Origin: Nitrospira lenta
Lineage (GTDB): Bacteria; Nitrospirota; Nitrospiria; Nitrospirales; Nitrospiraceae
Assembly (NCBI GenBank): GCA_945905765.1
Contig: CAMDPZ010000001.1
Span: 1 to 64,000 of the forward strand
DNA: 64,000 nucleotides
Reading direction: 5' to 3'
Shown here: piece after piece, positions 17,404-25,779 of the stretch
Numbering within the stretch: the first letter of the stretch is position 1
How the letters are laid out: the number at the start of each line of letters is the position of its first letter
Notes under the pieces: model-generated
Told to the model about the DNA's origin: nothing
The model's input: only the letters and a program-made list of their open reading frames with translations
Database searches by the model: none
Position numbers and translations under genes: made by a program

Positions 17404-17733
17404 CTAGGTAAACAGGAGAGAGTGAAACTCGTTCATGAAGCCATAATAGAGCGGGGCAAAATCTTTGAGGCTCTCGGGGCTGGTCTCTTTGAGACGCTTG
17501 AAGAAGAACACCTGCGCGCGGGGATCGAGCTGCTCAAGGAGATGGCTCAATTGAGCCATCGTGTAACTGCCAGCCGGGACGCTCAGCACATAATGCACGA
17601 GACGCTCGACAAATTGCTGTGCGATATATTCGCTGGCAAGGTAACCGTCCGGGAGTTTCCCTGAGGCCAGAAACTCGTCGAAAGGTATGGCTTGGGCAGC
17701 AAATGGGACTGGTTGCTGCTGAGGAGAAGTCAC
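17404..17733 (-). CDS. Hypothetical protein (109 aa) downstream of nxrB
   Basis: A soluble protein with a Pro/Gln-rich start and a helical body (HLLEQLDPRAQVFFFKRLKE). No known family is recognised. It is on the same strand as nxrAB, but a strong terminator at 17884-17913 separates it from nxrB, so it is probably not part of that operon. Confidence 0.55.
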   Translation of the reverse strand: MTSPQQQPVPFAAQAIPFDEFLASGKLPDGYLASEYIAQQFVERLVHYVLSVPAGSYTMAQLSHLLEQLDPRAQVFFFKRLKETSPESLKDFAPLYYGFMNEFHSLLFT

Positions 17734-17883
17734 GCTGATGATACCCCAGACTTGGTATGGAGAAGAATTCTTATACTATTTGAACTCTACTGGAGCATCT
17801 CAGGAACGTCAAGTGCGCAGAAGGAGCAGAGAAGATTGAGCCGAAAGACCGATGCGGCCCAGGAAGACGTGGGTCAAACAGAA

Positions 17884-17913
17884 GGGGCGGAGTCCCCGAA
17901 GGAACTCCGCCCC
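17884..17913 (-). terminator. Terminator of the nxrAB operon
   Basis: GGGGCGGAGT at 17884-17893 pairs perfectly with ACTCCGCCCC at 17904-17913 across a 10-base loop. On the minus strand the stem is followed by TTCTGTTTG, a weak U-rich tail. It starts 27 bases after the nxrB stop. Confidence 0.85.
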
Positions 17914-17940
17914 CCCCATGAAGCGACCCCTAGCTGAAAC

Positions 17941-19230
17941 TTACAGCCAGGTTACGCGCTCGGCCGGCCGAATGTAGATCGGCTCTTCGACCTGAATACG
18001 CGCCACTTCCTTGCCCGACTTGTTGAAGCCCAACACGGTATCGTTGTACATCTCGAAACGCTTACCGTGGATCTGGGTCTCGAACACTTTCGGACCAGGA
18101 ATGACATCGTACCGGAAGATGATCTGCTGGCTGGCTCTCCACAACTGGAGGACCGCCAACAGCTCACGGCTGGGCACGAGATACTTCTCGATGGCATTGT
18201 CGACGCCCGGGCCAAACATCTGCCGCGCATAGCCACGAGGGCTGTGCCGCGGTGGGATGTAGTAGCCATTGGGCTCGGTGCCCCACTGTGGATACAATGG
18301 GAGCGCCACCTGCTCCACGCGAATCGCGTAGTAGAGCGGGTGCCACCGGTCTTCCGCCCACAGGCCGTCTTCGCCGATGCGCATCAGGCTCTGCATCCGG
18401 ATCTTTCCGACGCAGGCTGCCATACAACGCGTTTCCATCGGCTCGCCGCCCGTCAACGGGTCTTTACCTTCGATGCGCGGATAACACGCAATGCACTTTT
18501 CAGACACGCGTGTGGTTCCACGATACATCGGCTTCTTGAATGGGCACTGCTCCACGCACTTCTTGTACCCTCGGCACCGGTTCTGGTCGATCAACACGAT
18601 CCCGTCTTCGGGTCTCTTGTAGATCGCCTTCCGCGGGCAGGCTGCCAAGCAGCCTGGATACGTGCAGTGGTTGCAAATCCGCTGGAGATAGAAAAAGAAC
18701 GTTTCATGCTCCGGCAGACTGCTGCCCGTCATCTTCCACGGTTCGTCCCGTGAGAATCCGGTCTTGTCGACGCCTTCCACAAGGGCTCGCATCGAGGTCG
18801 CCGTATCCTCATAAATGTTCACGAACCGCCACTCTTGGTCCGTCGGAATGTACCCGATCGCCGCCTGGCCCACTTTGGCGCCCGCGTCGAAAATGGTCAT
18901 ACCTTCGAACACGCCGTACGGCGCATGGTGCTTACGTCCGACACGGACGTTCCACACCTGGCCGCCCGGATTCACCTGCTCGATGAGCTGGGTGATCTTC
19001 ACGTCGTAGAACTGTGGGTACCCGCCGTACGGCTTGGTTTCCACGTTGTTCCACCACATGTATTCCTGACCCTTCGAGAAGAGCCAGGTGGACTTGTCTG
19101 CCATCGAACAGGTCTGACAGGCCAAGCACCGGTTGATGTTGAACACGAAGGCAAACTGCCACTTCGGATGCCGTTCCTCGTAGGGATACAGCATCTTCCG
19201 TCCCAGTTGCCAATTATACACTTCAGGCAT
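17941..19230 (-). CDS. nxrB: Nitrite oxidoreductase beta subunit
   Basis: The electron-transfer subunit of nitrite oxidoreductase, which carries electrons from the molybdenum site of NxrA through Fe-S clusters. The 429 residues match Nitrospira NxrB. The first Cys group is C35-x2-C38-x2-C41 (CLACQTC). Further groups are CNHCTYPGCLAACP, CRGYKKCVEQCP and CIACYP with a later C-x3-C, consistent with several [4Fe-4S]/[3Fe-4S] clusters. It has no signal peptide, so export with the Tat-signalled alpha subunit is likely. The start at 19230 has a perfect AAGGAGG site; a TTG six bases upstream is ignored. It lies 85 bases after nxrA. Confidence 0.97.
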   Translation of the reverse strand: MPEVYNWQLGRKMLYPYEERHPKWQFAFVFNINRCLACQTCSMADKSTWLFSKGQEYMWWNNVETKPYGGYPQFYDVKITQLIEQVNPGGQVWNVRVGRKHHAPYGVFEGMTIFDAGAKVGQAAIGYIPTDQEWRFVNIYEDTATSMRALVEGVDKTGFSRDEPWKMTGSSLPEHETFFFYLQRICNHCTYPGCLAACPRKAIYKRPEDGIVLIDQNRCRGYKKCVEQCPFKKPMYRGTTRVSEKCIACYPRIEGKDPLTGGEPMETRCMAACVGKIRMQSLMRIGEDGLWAEDRWHPLYYAIRVEQVALPLYPQWGTEPNGYYIPPRHSPRGYARQMFGPGVDNAIEKYLVPSRELLAVLQLWRASQQIIFRYDVIPGPKVFETQIHGKRFEMYNDTVLGFNKSGKEVARIQVEEPIYIRPAERVTWL

Positions 19231-19315
19231 TGTCAATCCTCCTTGTAGTCATGATCAGTTAATTCGTGCATCTCATTCGCGATACATCATCGTCACAGTG
19301 CAAGTTATGCGACCC

Positions 19316-22300
19316 TTACACCTTGATCTTGATGTGTTCGCCCTTGAGCCACTTGATCATGAACTCGTTCTCTTGGCCCGGTGTAAATCCGGTCCGGACC
19401 GGCTCCCATGGACCACGAGCTCCGATGCCGCCGTCTTCCGCCTTGGTGATGCGGATGAGACATTCCTTCGGCACCGTGTTGATCGCATGGTGGTCGACCT
19501 GATAGCCCCACTTGAACTTCCAAGCGATGGCGTGTTTGCCCGGCAACGAGTCAAGCTGGTGCATCGGCATCAACCAGTTTCTGGTAAAGGACTGTTGGGC
19601 CCCATACCGGAAGTTGGACTGATAACCGGTGTCCACCGCGATGGCGCGTCCGTCTGGGCGCGTCTCGTGGCCTTTGACTGACTTCGGCGTGGCCACGTAC
19701 GGTGCGTGCTTCGACATCGTCACGTGGTACGGATAGGCCGGGTTGTACTTCGCGCGGATCATGAGGCGCGCCACCTTATAGTACGGATCCGAAGGCTTCC
19801 AGCCACGATAGGGCCGGTCCACCGGGTTACCGTCTACGTAGACGTAGTCGCCGTCGTTGATGCCGCGGTCTTTCGCCGCCTGCGGGTTGATGTGCAACTG
19901 GTGTTCGCCGACACCAGGCGTCCGCTTGTCCATGCGGTACGGATCGCCGAAGTTCGACTCGTAAATCTGAACCCAGTCGTTCACCGACCATTGGCTGTGC
20001 ACCCGATGCCTGGTCTTCGGAGTGACGCAGTAGAACTGGTACCCCTTCTCCCACAACGGGTTGCTGTGCCGCTTGATTTCCTGCCACGGCAACTTGATGT
20101 TACGCACCGTCTTGTCGTCATGGTGCTGCGCCGTGATCGGAATACCGTAGTCGTCCGGACGGACGTACGGGTTGCTCGTCATGATGGCGTTCGGCAGATA
20201 CGGCGTCGCTTCCGTTCCCTCACGGTGAGAGATGAAGTTTTCGCCGTATTCGATCGCCTCTGGCTCGGTCCGGTAATTTTCGTACCGGCCGGTCCGCGTC
20301 CACATGGGCTTCGACTCGTTGGTCTCTTCCCAGAATGGCGTACGCGGATAGGTCCGAACCATGACCATCCAGCCTTTTTCCGACTTCAGCATCACGTCTG
20401 CGCTGTAGCCGTAGAAGGTGCTGGAAGCATCGAGCATGCGCTGCGCATAGACGTCCACGCGGTTTTCGTAGACGAACTTGAAGTAATCGCGCATACGCTT
20501 GTCGCCGGTCATGTCCGACAACTTGGCCGCAACGCCTGCGAACGAATCGAGGTCGTTACGAGTGTCGTACAAGGGCCGGATACCGCCCTTCCAGATCTGC
20601 ACCCACGGATTGGATACCGTGACGGTCATTTCCGGATAGGTGAACTCCATCCACGAATTCGCCGCGAAGGCGATATCGTTGTGGTTGACGTCCGAGGTCA
20701 TCTCGATGTCCTGAGTGATCAGGGTCTCGATGTTCGGATCGACGTTGCGCACCATGTCATAATGGTGTTTGGCGTTGTTCAGCACGTTCACGTTGACAAC
20801 CCAACGGAACTTGCTCGGGGTCGGCATGTGCGTCTTGCCCGTGAACACCTTACGCCCGTACTTCGGGGTATTGACGATCAGGGCGGTGTCGCCGTGGTTC
20901 CAGTAACCGACTTCCTCGCCGTAGTAGTACGACTTGGTCTTGATTTCCTTGCCGTGCGCGTTCGGGTCCGTCGTGATGTTGAACGGATCCTCACCCGTGT
21001 GCACGGCAATACCGGCGCCGGACCAGGGGGTCGACGTCCAGGTACCAGCCTTGTAGTTACCGGCCCAGGTATGCTGCCCGGTGCCGAACTTCCCGACGTT
21101 GCCGGTGACGATGAGCACCATCGCGGCGCCGCGGGAGTTGATGGTCTGATGGAAATAGTGGTTCGTCCCTTCGCCGTTATGGATGGCGGCAGGCTTGATC
21201 GAACCTGAGTCACGCGCCCAACGGACCAGGAGGTCCTTTGGCGTCCGGCAAATCTGATGACAGGTGTCCAGGTCGTAATCCTGGAAATGCACCAAGTACA
21301 TCTGCCAAACCGGCATCGCGTCAATTTCACGGCCATTGAGCAACTTCACCCGGTAGGTCCCGGTGAGGGCTGCATCAATGCCGCTGTTCTGATAATGCCA
21401 GCCGACCTGCTCACGATGGAGCGGCACAGCGGCCTTCTTGTTCAAGTCCCAGACCATCATGCCGCCGAGCCGGGCAACCTGCTCCGGCTTCAAGGACTGC
21501 ACGCGGCCCGAGTAGCTCTTCGAGAAGTCAGGGAACTGGTAGTCCGCCACCACGTCGCGCGGATCCAGGAACTGCAGGGTGTCCGTGCGGACGAGCACCG
21601 GCGAATCGGTGTACCCCTTCAAGAAGTCCACGTCGTGCATGTTCTCATCGACGATGATCTTCATGGCGCCCAAGAAAATGGCGCCGTCCGACGCGGGTCG
21701 CAAGGGCATCCAGTAATCGGCGCGGTAGGCGGTGGGGTTGTACTCAGGCGTGATGACCACGACCCGGGCGCCCCGTTCGATACATTCCAACTTCCAGTGC
21801 GCTTCCGGCATCTTGTTTTCGACGAAGTTCTTACCCCAGCTGGTGTTCAGCTTGGAGAAGCGCATGTCGGACAAGTCGATGTCGGAACCCTGGGCGCCGC
21901 ACCAAAACGGGTGGGCGGGGTTCTGGTCGCCGTGCCAGGTGTAGTTCGACCAATAACGGCCGCCCTGTGCCTGATCCGGGCTGACTTTGCGAATCCAGGT
22001 GTCCAGCAACGCATTCACGCCGCCGTTCATTCTGGTGTTGCCCATCTTGCCGATGATGCCGAGGACCGGCATACCAGCGCGATGCTTGAAGCAGCGCGTT
22101 CCCGCGCCCTTCATCATTTCAATCATTTCCGGCGCATAACCCTGCTCACGGAGGCGACGGGCTCCAGCTTCACCGCTGTACCGCGTAGCAATGATGATCA
22201 TCGCCTTGGCGGCATAGGTGAAGGCCGTGTCCCAGGACACGCGCAGCATGTCGTCCAGGAAGCGGCTATCGAACTTGTACTTCCGCTTCGTTTCTGGCGT

Positions 22301-22753
22301 CAGCTCCGGCGAGCCGGCATCCATCCATTCCTTCCAACCCTTCCGCATCAAGGGACCCTTCAAACGATAGGGGCCATAGACGCGGCGATGGAAGGTAAAT
22401 CCCTTCAAGCACATGCGCGGATTGTGCGCGAACGTTCCGCGGTTGCCGTAGAGATCTTCGTACGTCTGGTGATCGTAGTTCTGCTCGACCCGCATGACCA
22501 CACCGTTCCGGACGAAGGCCCGGATGCGGCAGGCGTGCGTGTCGTTCGGCGAACAACACCAGGTAAACGACGAATCGTAACGATACTGGTCGTGATAGAC
22601 ACGCTCCCACGACCGATCCGGATAATCTCCCAAGGGATTGCCCACTTCGATGACCGGCTGAAGCGCGGTCAACGCCAGGACTTTGTCCGCCACCGCGACT
22701 GCGGCAACGGTTCCCACGGAGACTTTTAAGAACTGCCTACGTGACAAAAACAT
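19316..22753 (-). CDS. nxrA: Nitrite oxidoreductase alpha subunit, molybdopterin enzyme
   Basis: The catalytic subunit oxidises nitrite to nitrate at a molybdenum bis-MGD site; it belongs to the type II DMSO reductase family. The protein has 1,145 residues. The N-terminus carries a twin-arginine signal (SRRQFLKVSVGT), which places the enzyme on the periplasmic side, the arrangement that distinguishes Nitrospira from Nitrobacter. The N-terminal Fe-S site is in the WCCSPNDTHAC region with a later Cys in NPRMCLKG. The YTWHGDQNPAHPFW stretch lies in the cofactor-binding region. The ATG at 22753 has AGGAGG 8 bases upstream; a GTG nine bases earlier sits too close to that site. No gamma subunit gene is in the window. 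Confidence 0.97.
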   Translation of the reverse strand: MFLSRRQFLKVSVGTVAAVAVADKVLALTALQPVIEVGNPLGDYPDRSWERVYHDQYRYDSSFTWCCSPNDTHACRIRAFVRNGVVMRVEQNYDHQTYEDLYGNRGTFAHNPRMCLKGFTFHRRVYGPYRLKGPLMRKGWKEWMDAGSPELTPETKRKYKFDSRFLDDMLRVSWDTAFTYAAKAMIIIATRYSGEAGARRLREQGYAPEMIEMMKGAGTRCFKHRAGMPVLGIIGKMGNTRMNGGVNALLDTWIRKVSPDQAQGGRYWSNYTWHGDQNPAHPFWCGAQGSDIDLSDMRFSKLNTSWGKNFVENKMPEAHWKLECIERGARVVVITPEYNPTAYRADYWMPLRPASDGAIFLGAMKIIVDENMHDVDFLKGYTDSPVLVRTDTLQFLDPRDVVADYQFPDFSKSYSGRVQSLKPEQVARLGGMMVWDLNKKAAVPLHREQVGWHYQNSGIDAALTGTYRVKLLNGREIDAMPVWQMYLVHFQDYDLDTCHQICRTPKDLLVRWARDSGSIKPAAIHNGEGTNHYFHQTINSRGAAMVLIVTGNVGKFGTGQHTWAGNYKAGTWTSTPWSGAGIAVHTGEDPFNITTDPNAHGKEIKTKSYYYGEEVGYWNHGDTALIVNTPKYGRKVFTGKTHMPTPSKFRWVVNVNVLNNAKHHYDMVRNVDPNIETLITQDIEMTSDVNHNDIAFAANSWMEFTYPEMTVTVSNPWVQIWKGGIRPLYDTRNDLDSFAGVAAKLSDMTGDKRMRDYFKFVYENRVDVYAQRMLDASSTFYGYSADVMLKSEKGWMVMVRTYPRTPFWEETNESKPMWTRTGRYENYRTEPEAIEYGENFISHREGTEATPYLPNAIMTSNPYVRPDDYGIPITAQHHDDKTVRNIKLPWQEIKRHSNPLWEKGYQFYCVTPKTRHRVHSQWSVNDWVQIYESNFGDPYRMDKRTPGVGEHQLHINPQAAKDRGINDGDYVYVDGNPVDRPYRGWKPSDPYYKVARLMIRAKYNPAYPYHVTMSKHAPYVATPKSVKGHETRPDGRAIAVDTGYQSNFRYGAQQSFTRNWLMPMHQLDSLPGKHAIAWKFKWGYQVDHHAINTVPKECLIRITKAEDGGIGARGPWEPVRTGFTPGQENEFMIKWLKGEHIKIKV

Positions 22754-22984
22754 TGGTGACACCTCCTAAGAGTTGAGGGCTTCAATAAGCCCACGCGACT
22801 TCTACTGACGCACAGCGGAAAGTTCAGACCACCCCCCTTCCCTCAAAAAGCTGCCAGAAAACAGGAGCACCGCACAGGCCACCAGCTGGCTAATCGTGGC
22901 TACCCGCATTGATCCATCTTGCATTCCTGGCATCATGGGCCCTTATGCTCGCAATATACGCACCAGAACCTATAGAGCCATTGG

Positions 22985-23013
22985 ATTCTAATAGGCGTCC
23001 ATAACACATTGAA
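22985..23013 (-). promoter_or_regulatory. Possible nxrAB promoter
   Basis: On the minus strand TTCAAT (23013-23008) and TAGAAT (22990-22985) are spaced by 17 bases. The -10 is good, the -35 poor. The implied leader would be over 200 bases. A specialised sigma factor may be used instead. Confidence 0.25.
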
Positions 23014-23093
23014 TAATAAGATTAAATTTCTAACATTGCATTCATTACCGCTAGCCCAATTAAGTCGCTATGGGTACTTAACGTATCACCGAC

Positions 23094-23109
23094 AGTAGTT
23101 TAAACTGCT
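23094..23109. promoter_or_regulatory. Near-palindrome upstream of nxrA
   Basis: AGTAGTTTAAACTGCT is a 16-base palindrome with one mismatched pair, in AT-rich non-coding DNA. It is a candidate regulator-binding site. Confidence 0.4.
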
Positions 23110-23159
23110 AATGCACAGTAAATCACAGATAAATCAACGTCTTGTCAGATATATTGCAG

Positions 23160-23177
23160 TGCTACCTTTTGGTAGCA
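23160..23177. promoter_or_regulatory. Perfect inverted repeat upstream of nxrA and tRNA-Gly
   Basis: TGCTACC at 23160-23166 and GGTAGCA at 23171-23177 pair exactly around TTTT. It could be an operator or a small hairpin in an RNA leader. No T run follows on either strand, which argues against a terminator. Confidence 0.5.
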
Positions 23178-23258
23178 TGATTGCGCGACTGTAACGAAGA
23201 TAATGAGAGCAAGGAAGGTCTTTTAGACTGCCTAATATCTACAAAAATATTGCATAGC

Positions 23259-23287
23259 TTGACAGTCCCGCTCATGCCCAGTAGAAT
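23259..23287 (+). promoter_or_regulatory. Sigma-70 promoter of tRNA-Gly
   Basis: TTGACA at 23259-23264 is a perfect -35 and TAGAAT at 23282-23287 is a five-of-six -10, with 17 bases between them. The tRNA begins 28 bases after the -10. Confidence 0.85.
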
Positions 23288-23314
23288 CCCACCCCTCGTG
23301 CTGACTGTGAGTGA

Positions 23315-23389
23315 GCGGGAATAGCTCAGTGGTAGAGCATCGCCTTGCCAAGGCGAGGGTCGCGAGTTCAAATCTCGTTTCCCGCTCCA
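23315..23389 (+). tRNA. tRNA-Gly (anticodon GCC)
   Basis: The acceptor arms GCGGGAA and TTCCCGC pair. The D-arm has AGCTCAGTGGTAGAGC, the anticodon stem-loop is CGCCTTGCCAAGGCG with GCC at the centre, and the T-arm contains GTTCAAATC. The CCA end is encoded (23387-23389). It is read by eye and every arm closes. It is transcribed away from nxrA and towards the signalling block. Confidence 0.97.
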
Positions 23390-23694
23390 ACTTACAGTCT
23401 GTCATACGCGCACCTCACCGACCTCTTCTCTCACGACTATTCAAAGTTCTCTCGGGCAACGACAAACCTAGAGTCTCGTGCGCGCAAAATACAGGCGATT
23501 TTCAAGGCGCATCTACCCAAACGTACGTATAGAAATAGCGGTAGATGCCGTGATACATCAGTGACCTGATCCTCCCTGGCCGGAGATTTCCGCATGCCGC
23601 CCGCGCGATTTTCTCCCGAAGAAAATACAGTGCTCAAGGGCTCAGGCCGAAATGGGACGCTCGCTGCAGCGAACGAACCGAACGAGAGAGATCG
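23390..23694. other. Leader region upstream of the kinase trio
   Basis: About 305 bases without a gene. The only clear structure is the inverted repeat at 23509-23548. A TATAGA at about 23529 might be a -10 but has no convincing -35. No tRNA fragment or attachment-site duplication is seen. Confidence 0.5.
23509..23548. promoter_or_regulatory. Inverted repeat upstream of the GAF-PAS kinase gene
   Basis: GCATCTACC at 23509-23517 and GGTAGATGC at 23540-23548 pair perfectly. The 22-base loop contains the palindrome ACGTACGT (23521-23528). It lies about 150 bases before the first kinase gene and may be an operator or an RNA leader hairpin. Confidence 0.5.
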
Positions 23695-25293
23695 ATGAAA
23701 ATCGCACCTCTGCCAGAAAACGAAGCCTCCCGTCTGGCTGCCCTCCAGTGCTACCAAGTCCTCGATACAGGCCCCGAAGACTCGTTCGACGATCTGACCG
23801 CTCTCGCGGCACAGATCTGCGACGCCCCCATTGCGCTCGTCAGCTTGATCGATACGAACCGGCAATGGTTCAAATCGAAAGTCGGCGTCGAGGCGGCGGA
23901 AACATCACGCGACATCGCCTTTTGCGCCCATGCCATCCTCCAATCGGATATTTTTATCGTGCCGGATGCCGCGCGAGACGATCGATTCGCCGACAATCCC
24001 CTGGTGACGAGCGCGCCGCACATTCGCTTCTATGCCGGCATGCCCCTCCTCACCTCGAAAGGAGAAGCGCTCGGGACCCTCTGCGTCATTGACCGGGTCC
24101 CTCGCCAGCTAACGCCCGCTCAACAAGACACGCTCCGCAGACTTGGCCGGCAAACCGTGCAACTCCTGGAGCTTCGCCGATCCAATCTGGAACATGAAAA
24201 AACGGAAGTGGCGCTCCGCGACGGTGAAGCGCGATTCCGCCAGGTGGTGGAGTCCGCCCCCAACGGCATCTTAATGGTCCGCGCCGATGGCACGATTACG
24301 CTGGTCAATGCCCAGATTGAACGGCTGTTCGGGTACAGCCGGGAAGAATTGGTCGGACAGGCCATCGACCTGCTGCTGCCGCCGGGCATGCGCGGGTCTC
24401 ATGCGCAGAACGTCGCGCGGTTTTTCGCCGCGCCCAGCGCGCGGGCGATGGGCGCGAACCGCGACCTCTTCGGCTTGCATAAAGACGGCCGCGAAGTTCC
24501 CATCGAAATCGGCCTCACCCCGCTGGAGACGCCGGACGGTCCGCACGTCCTCGCCTCGATCATCGACATTACAGAGCGCAAACAAGCGGAAGCGGCGCTG
24601 CAGGCCCGCCAAACGTTGCTCGACGCGGCCAACAAGGAACTGGAAGCTTTTGCCTATTCCGTGTCGCACGACCTGCGGACCCCGCTCCGCAGCATCGACG
24701 GCTTCAGCCAGGCGCTCCTTGAAGACTACGCGCCCCTGCTCGACGAGCAGGGACGGGATTATCTACAGCGAGTGCGAAGCGCCAGTCAGCGGATGGGCCA
24801 GCTGATCGACGATTTGCTCGACCTCTCCCGCACCGCGCGCCGGGAGTTCCGCCGGGGACCGGTGGATCTCAGCACCGTAGCGCACCTTACCTACGAGGGC
24901 CTGCGCCGATCCGATCCAGACCGGCAAGTGGAGTTCGTGGTCGCGCCGGGCCTAGTAGCATCCGGAGATATCGGCCTGTTACGGATCGTGCTGGACAATC
25001 TGCTGGGAAATGCCTGGAAGTTTACCGCCAAGCGGCCGCAGGCCCGGATCGAGTTCGGAGCCACCGTCGCCTCCGGCGTCACAACCTATTTCATACGCGA
25101 CAACGGAGCCGGGTTCGATATGGCCTATGCGGACAAACTCTTCACCCCCTTTCAGCGGTTGCACGGGATGACTGAATTCCCCGGGACCGGGATCGGCCTG
25201 GCGACGGTGTCGCGCATCGTGCAGCGCCACGGAGGCCGGGTCTGGGCCGAGGGGGCAATCGATCAGGGCGTGACGGTGTATTTTATTTTGTAG
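23695..25293 (+). CDS. GAF-PAS sensor histidine kinase
   Basis: A 532-residue soluble kinase without membrane helices. A GAF domain spans about residues 1-165, a PAS domain about 180-295 ([19 protein letters not shown] through [10 protein letters not shown]), then a HisKA domain with H325 in [14 protein letters not shown] and a HATPase domain with [17 protein letters not shown] and GTGIGLA. The kinase part is of the bacteriophytochrome-like type, which commonly pairs with small Rcp1-like regulators, and exactly such a gene follows 24 bases later. The signal is unknown; GAF and PAS can bind small molecules or haem, but no chromophore Cys was identified. It is the first gene of a plus-strand trio. 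Confidence 0.93.
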   Translation: MKIAPLPENEASRLAALQCYQVLDTGPEDSFDDLTALAAQICDAPIALVSLIDTNRQWFKSKVGVEAAETSRDIAFCAHAILQSDIFIVPDAARDDRFADNPLVTSAPHIRFYAGMPLLTSKGEALGTLCVIDRVPRQLTPAQQDTLRRLGRQTVQLLELRRSNLEHEKTEVALRDGEARFRQVVESAPNGILMVRADGTITLVNAQIERLFGYSREELVGQAIDLLLPPGMRGSHAQNVARFFAAPSARAMGANRDLFGLHKDGREVPIEIGLTPLETPDGPHVLASIIDITERKQAEAALQARQTLLDAANKELEAFAYSVSHDLRTPLRSIDGFSQALLEDYAPLLDEQGRDYLQRVRSASQRMGQLIDDLLDLSRTARREFRRGPVDLSTVAHLTYEGLRRSDPDRQVEFVVAPGLVASGDIGLLRIVLDNLLGNAWKFTAKRPQARIEFGATVASGVTTYFIRDNGAGFDMAYADKLFTPFQRLHGMTEFPGTGIGLATVSRIVQRHGGRVWAEGAIDQGVTVYFIL

Positions 25294-25317
25294 CGGAGCG
25301 AATCTGGAGGGCCACCG

Positions 25318-25764
25318 ATGAAACAGGGAACGATTGTCATCGTAGAAGATAATCCGGACGACGAAGCCCTGATATTGCGGGCCTTCAAGCAGCATAAGTT
25401 GACTAACGAGATCGTCGTGTTGCGTGACGGGGTGCAAGCGATCGAGTATTTATTGGGCACCGGCGCCTATGCCGGGCGGGACACGACGCTGATGCCGCAA
25501 ATCATCTTGCTCGACTTGAAACTCCCCAAGCTCAACGGATTGGATGTGCTCAAACGTTTACGGGCCGACCCCCACACCAAAATCATCCCAATCGTCGTCC
25601 TCACGACGTCGAAGGAGGAGGGGGACATGATCGCCAGTTACAATCTGGGCGCCAATAGCTATGTCGTCAAGCCGGTCGATTTCACGAAATTCGTCGAGTC
25701 TGTTAAGCAGTTAGGGTTATATTGGCTGCTGTTAAACCAAACGCCGGAACGAACGACTCTGTAA
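25318..25764 (+). CDS. Rcp1-like single-domain response regulator
   Basis: A 148-residue receiver with no output domain. Phospho-acceptor D66 lies in ILLDLKLPKLNG. The acidic pair is in IVEDNPDDE and the conserved Lys in VVKPVDF. The long C-terminal helix (FVESVKQLGLYWLLLNQ) is typical of Rcp1 partners of phytochrome-type kinases. It probably takes phosphate from the kinase just upstream. Confidence 0.94.
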   Translation: MKQGTIVIVEDNPDDEALILRAFKQHKLTNEIVVLRDGVQAIEYLLGTGAYAGRDTTLMPQIILLDLKLPKLNGLDVLKRLRADPHTKIIPIVVLTTSKEEGDMIASYNLGANSYVVKPVDFTKFVESVKQLGLYWLLLNQTPERTTL

Positions 25765-25779
25765 GGAAACTGCAATCGG

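Larger units (their letters stand above)
22754..23258. other. AT-rich intergenic region upstream of nxrA
   Basis: About 500 bases with no credible gene, visibly richer in A and T than all surrounding coding sequence, especially 22940-23260. It should hold the nxr promoter and regulator sites. It contains a perfect hairpin at 23160-23177 and a near palindrome at 23094-23109. A possible minus-strand promoter (TTCAAT, 17 bases, TAGAAT) lies at 22985-23013. Confidence 0.6.

Noticed and set aside
19706..22729. Two long open frames (about 490-500 codons) on the plus strand opposite nxrA
   Set aside because: They are mirror frames of a highly biased GC-rich gene. The protein composition is His/Arg/Val-rich without domains, and nxrA on the other strand is certain.
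17941..22753. nxr pair as nitrate reductase narGH
   Set aside because: The alpha subunit has a Tat signal and the early Cys pattern of Nitrospira NxrA, and no narJ or narI gene follows. The direction of the reaction still rests on the similarity to Nitrospira enzymes.
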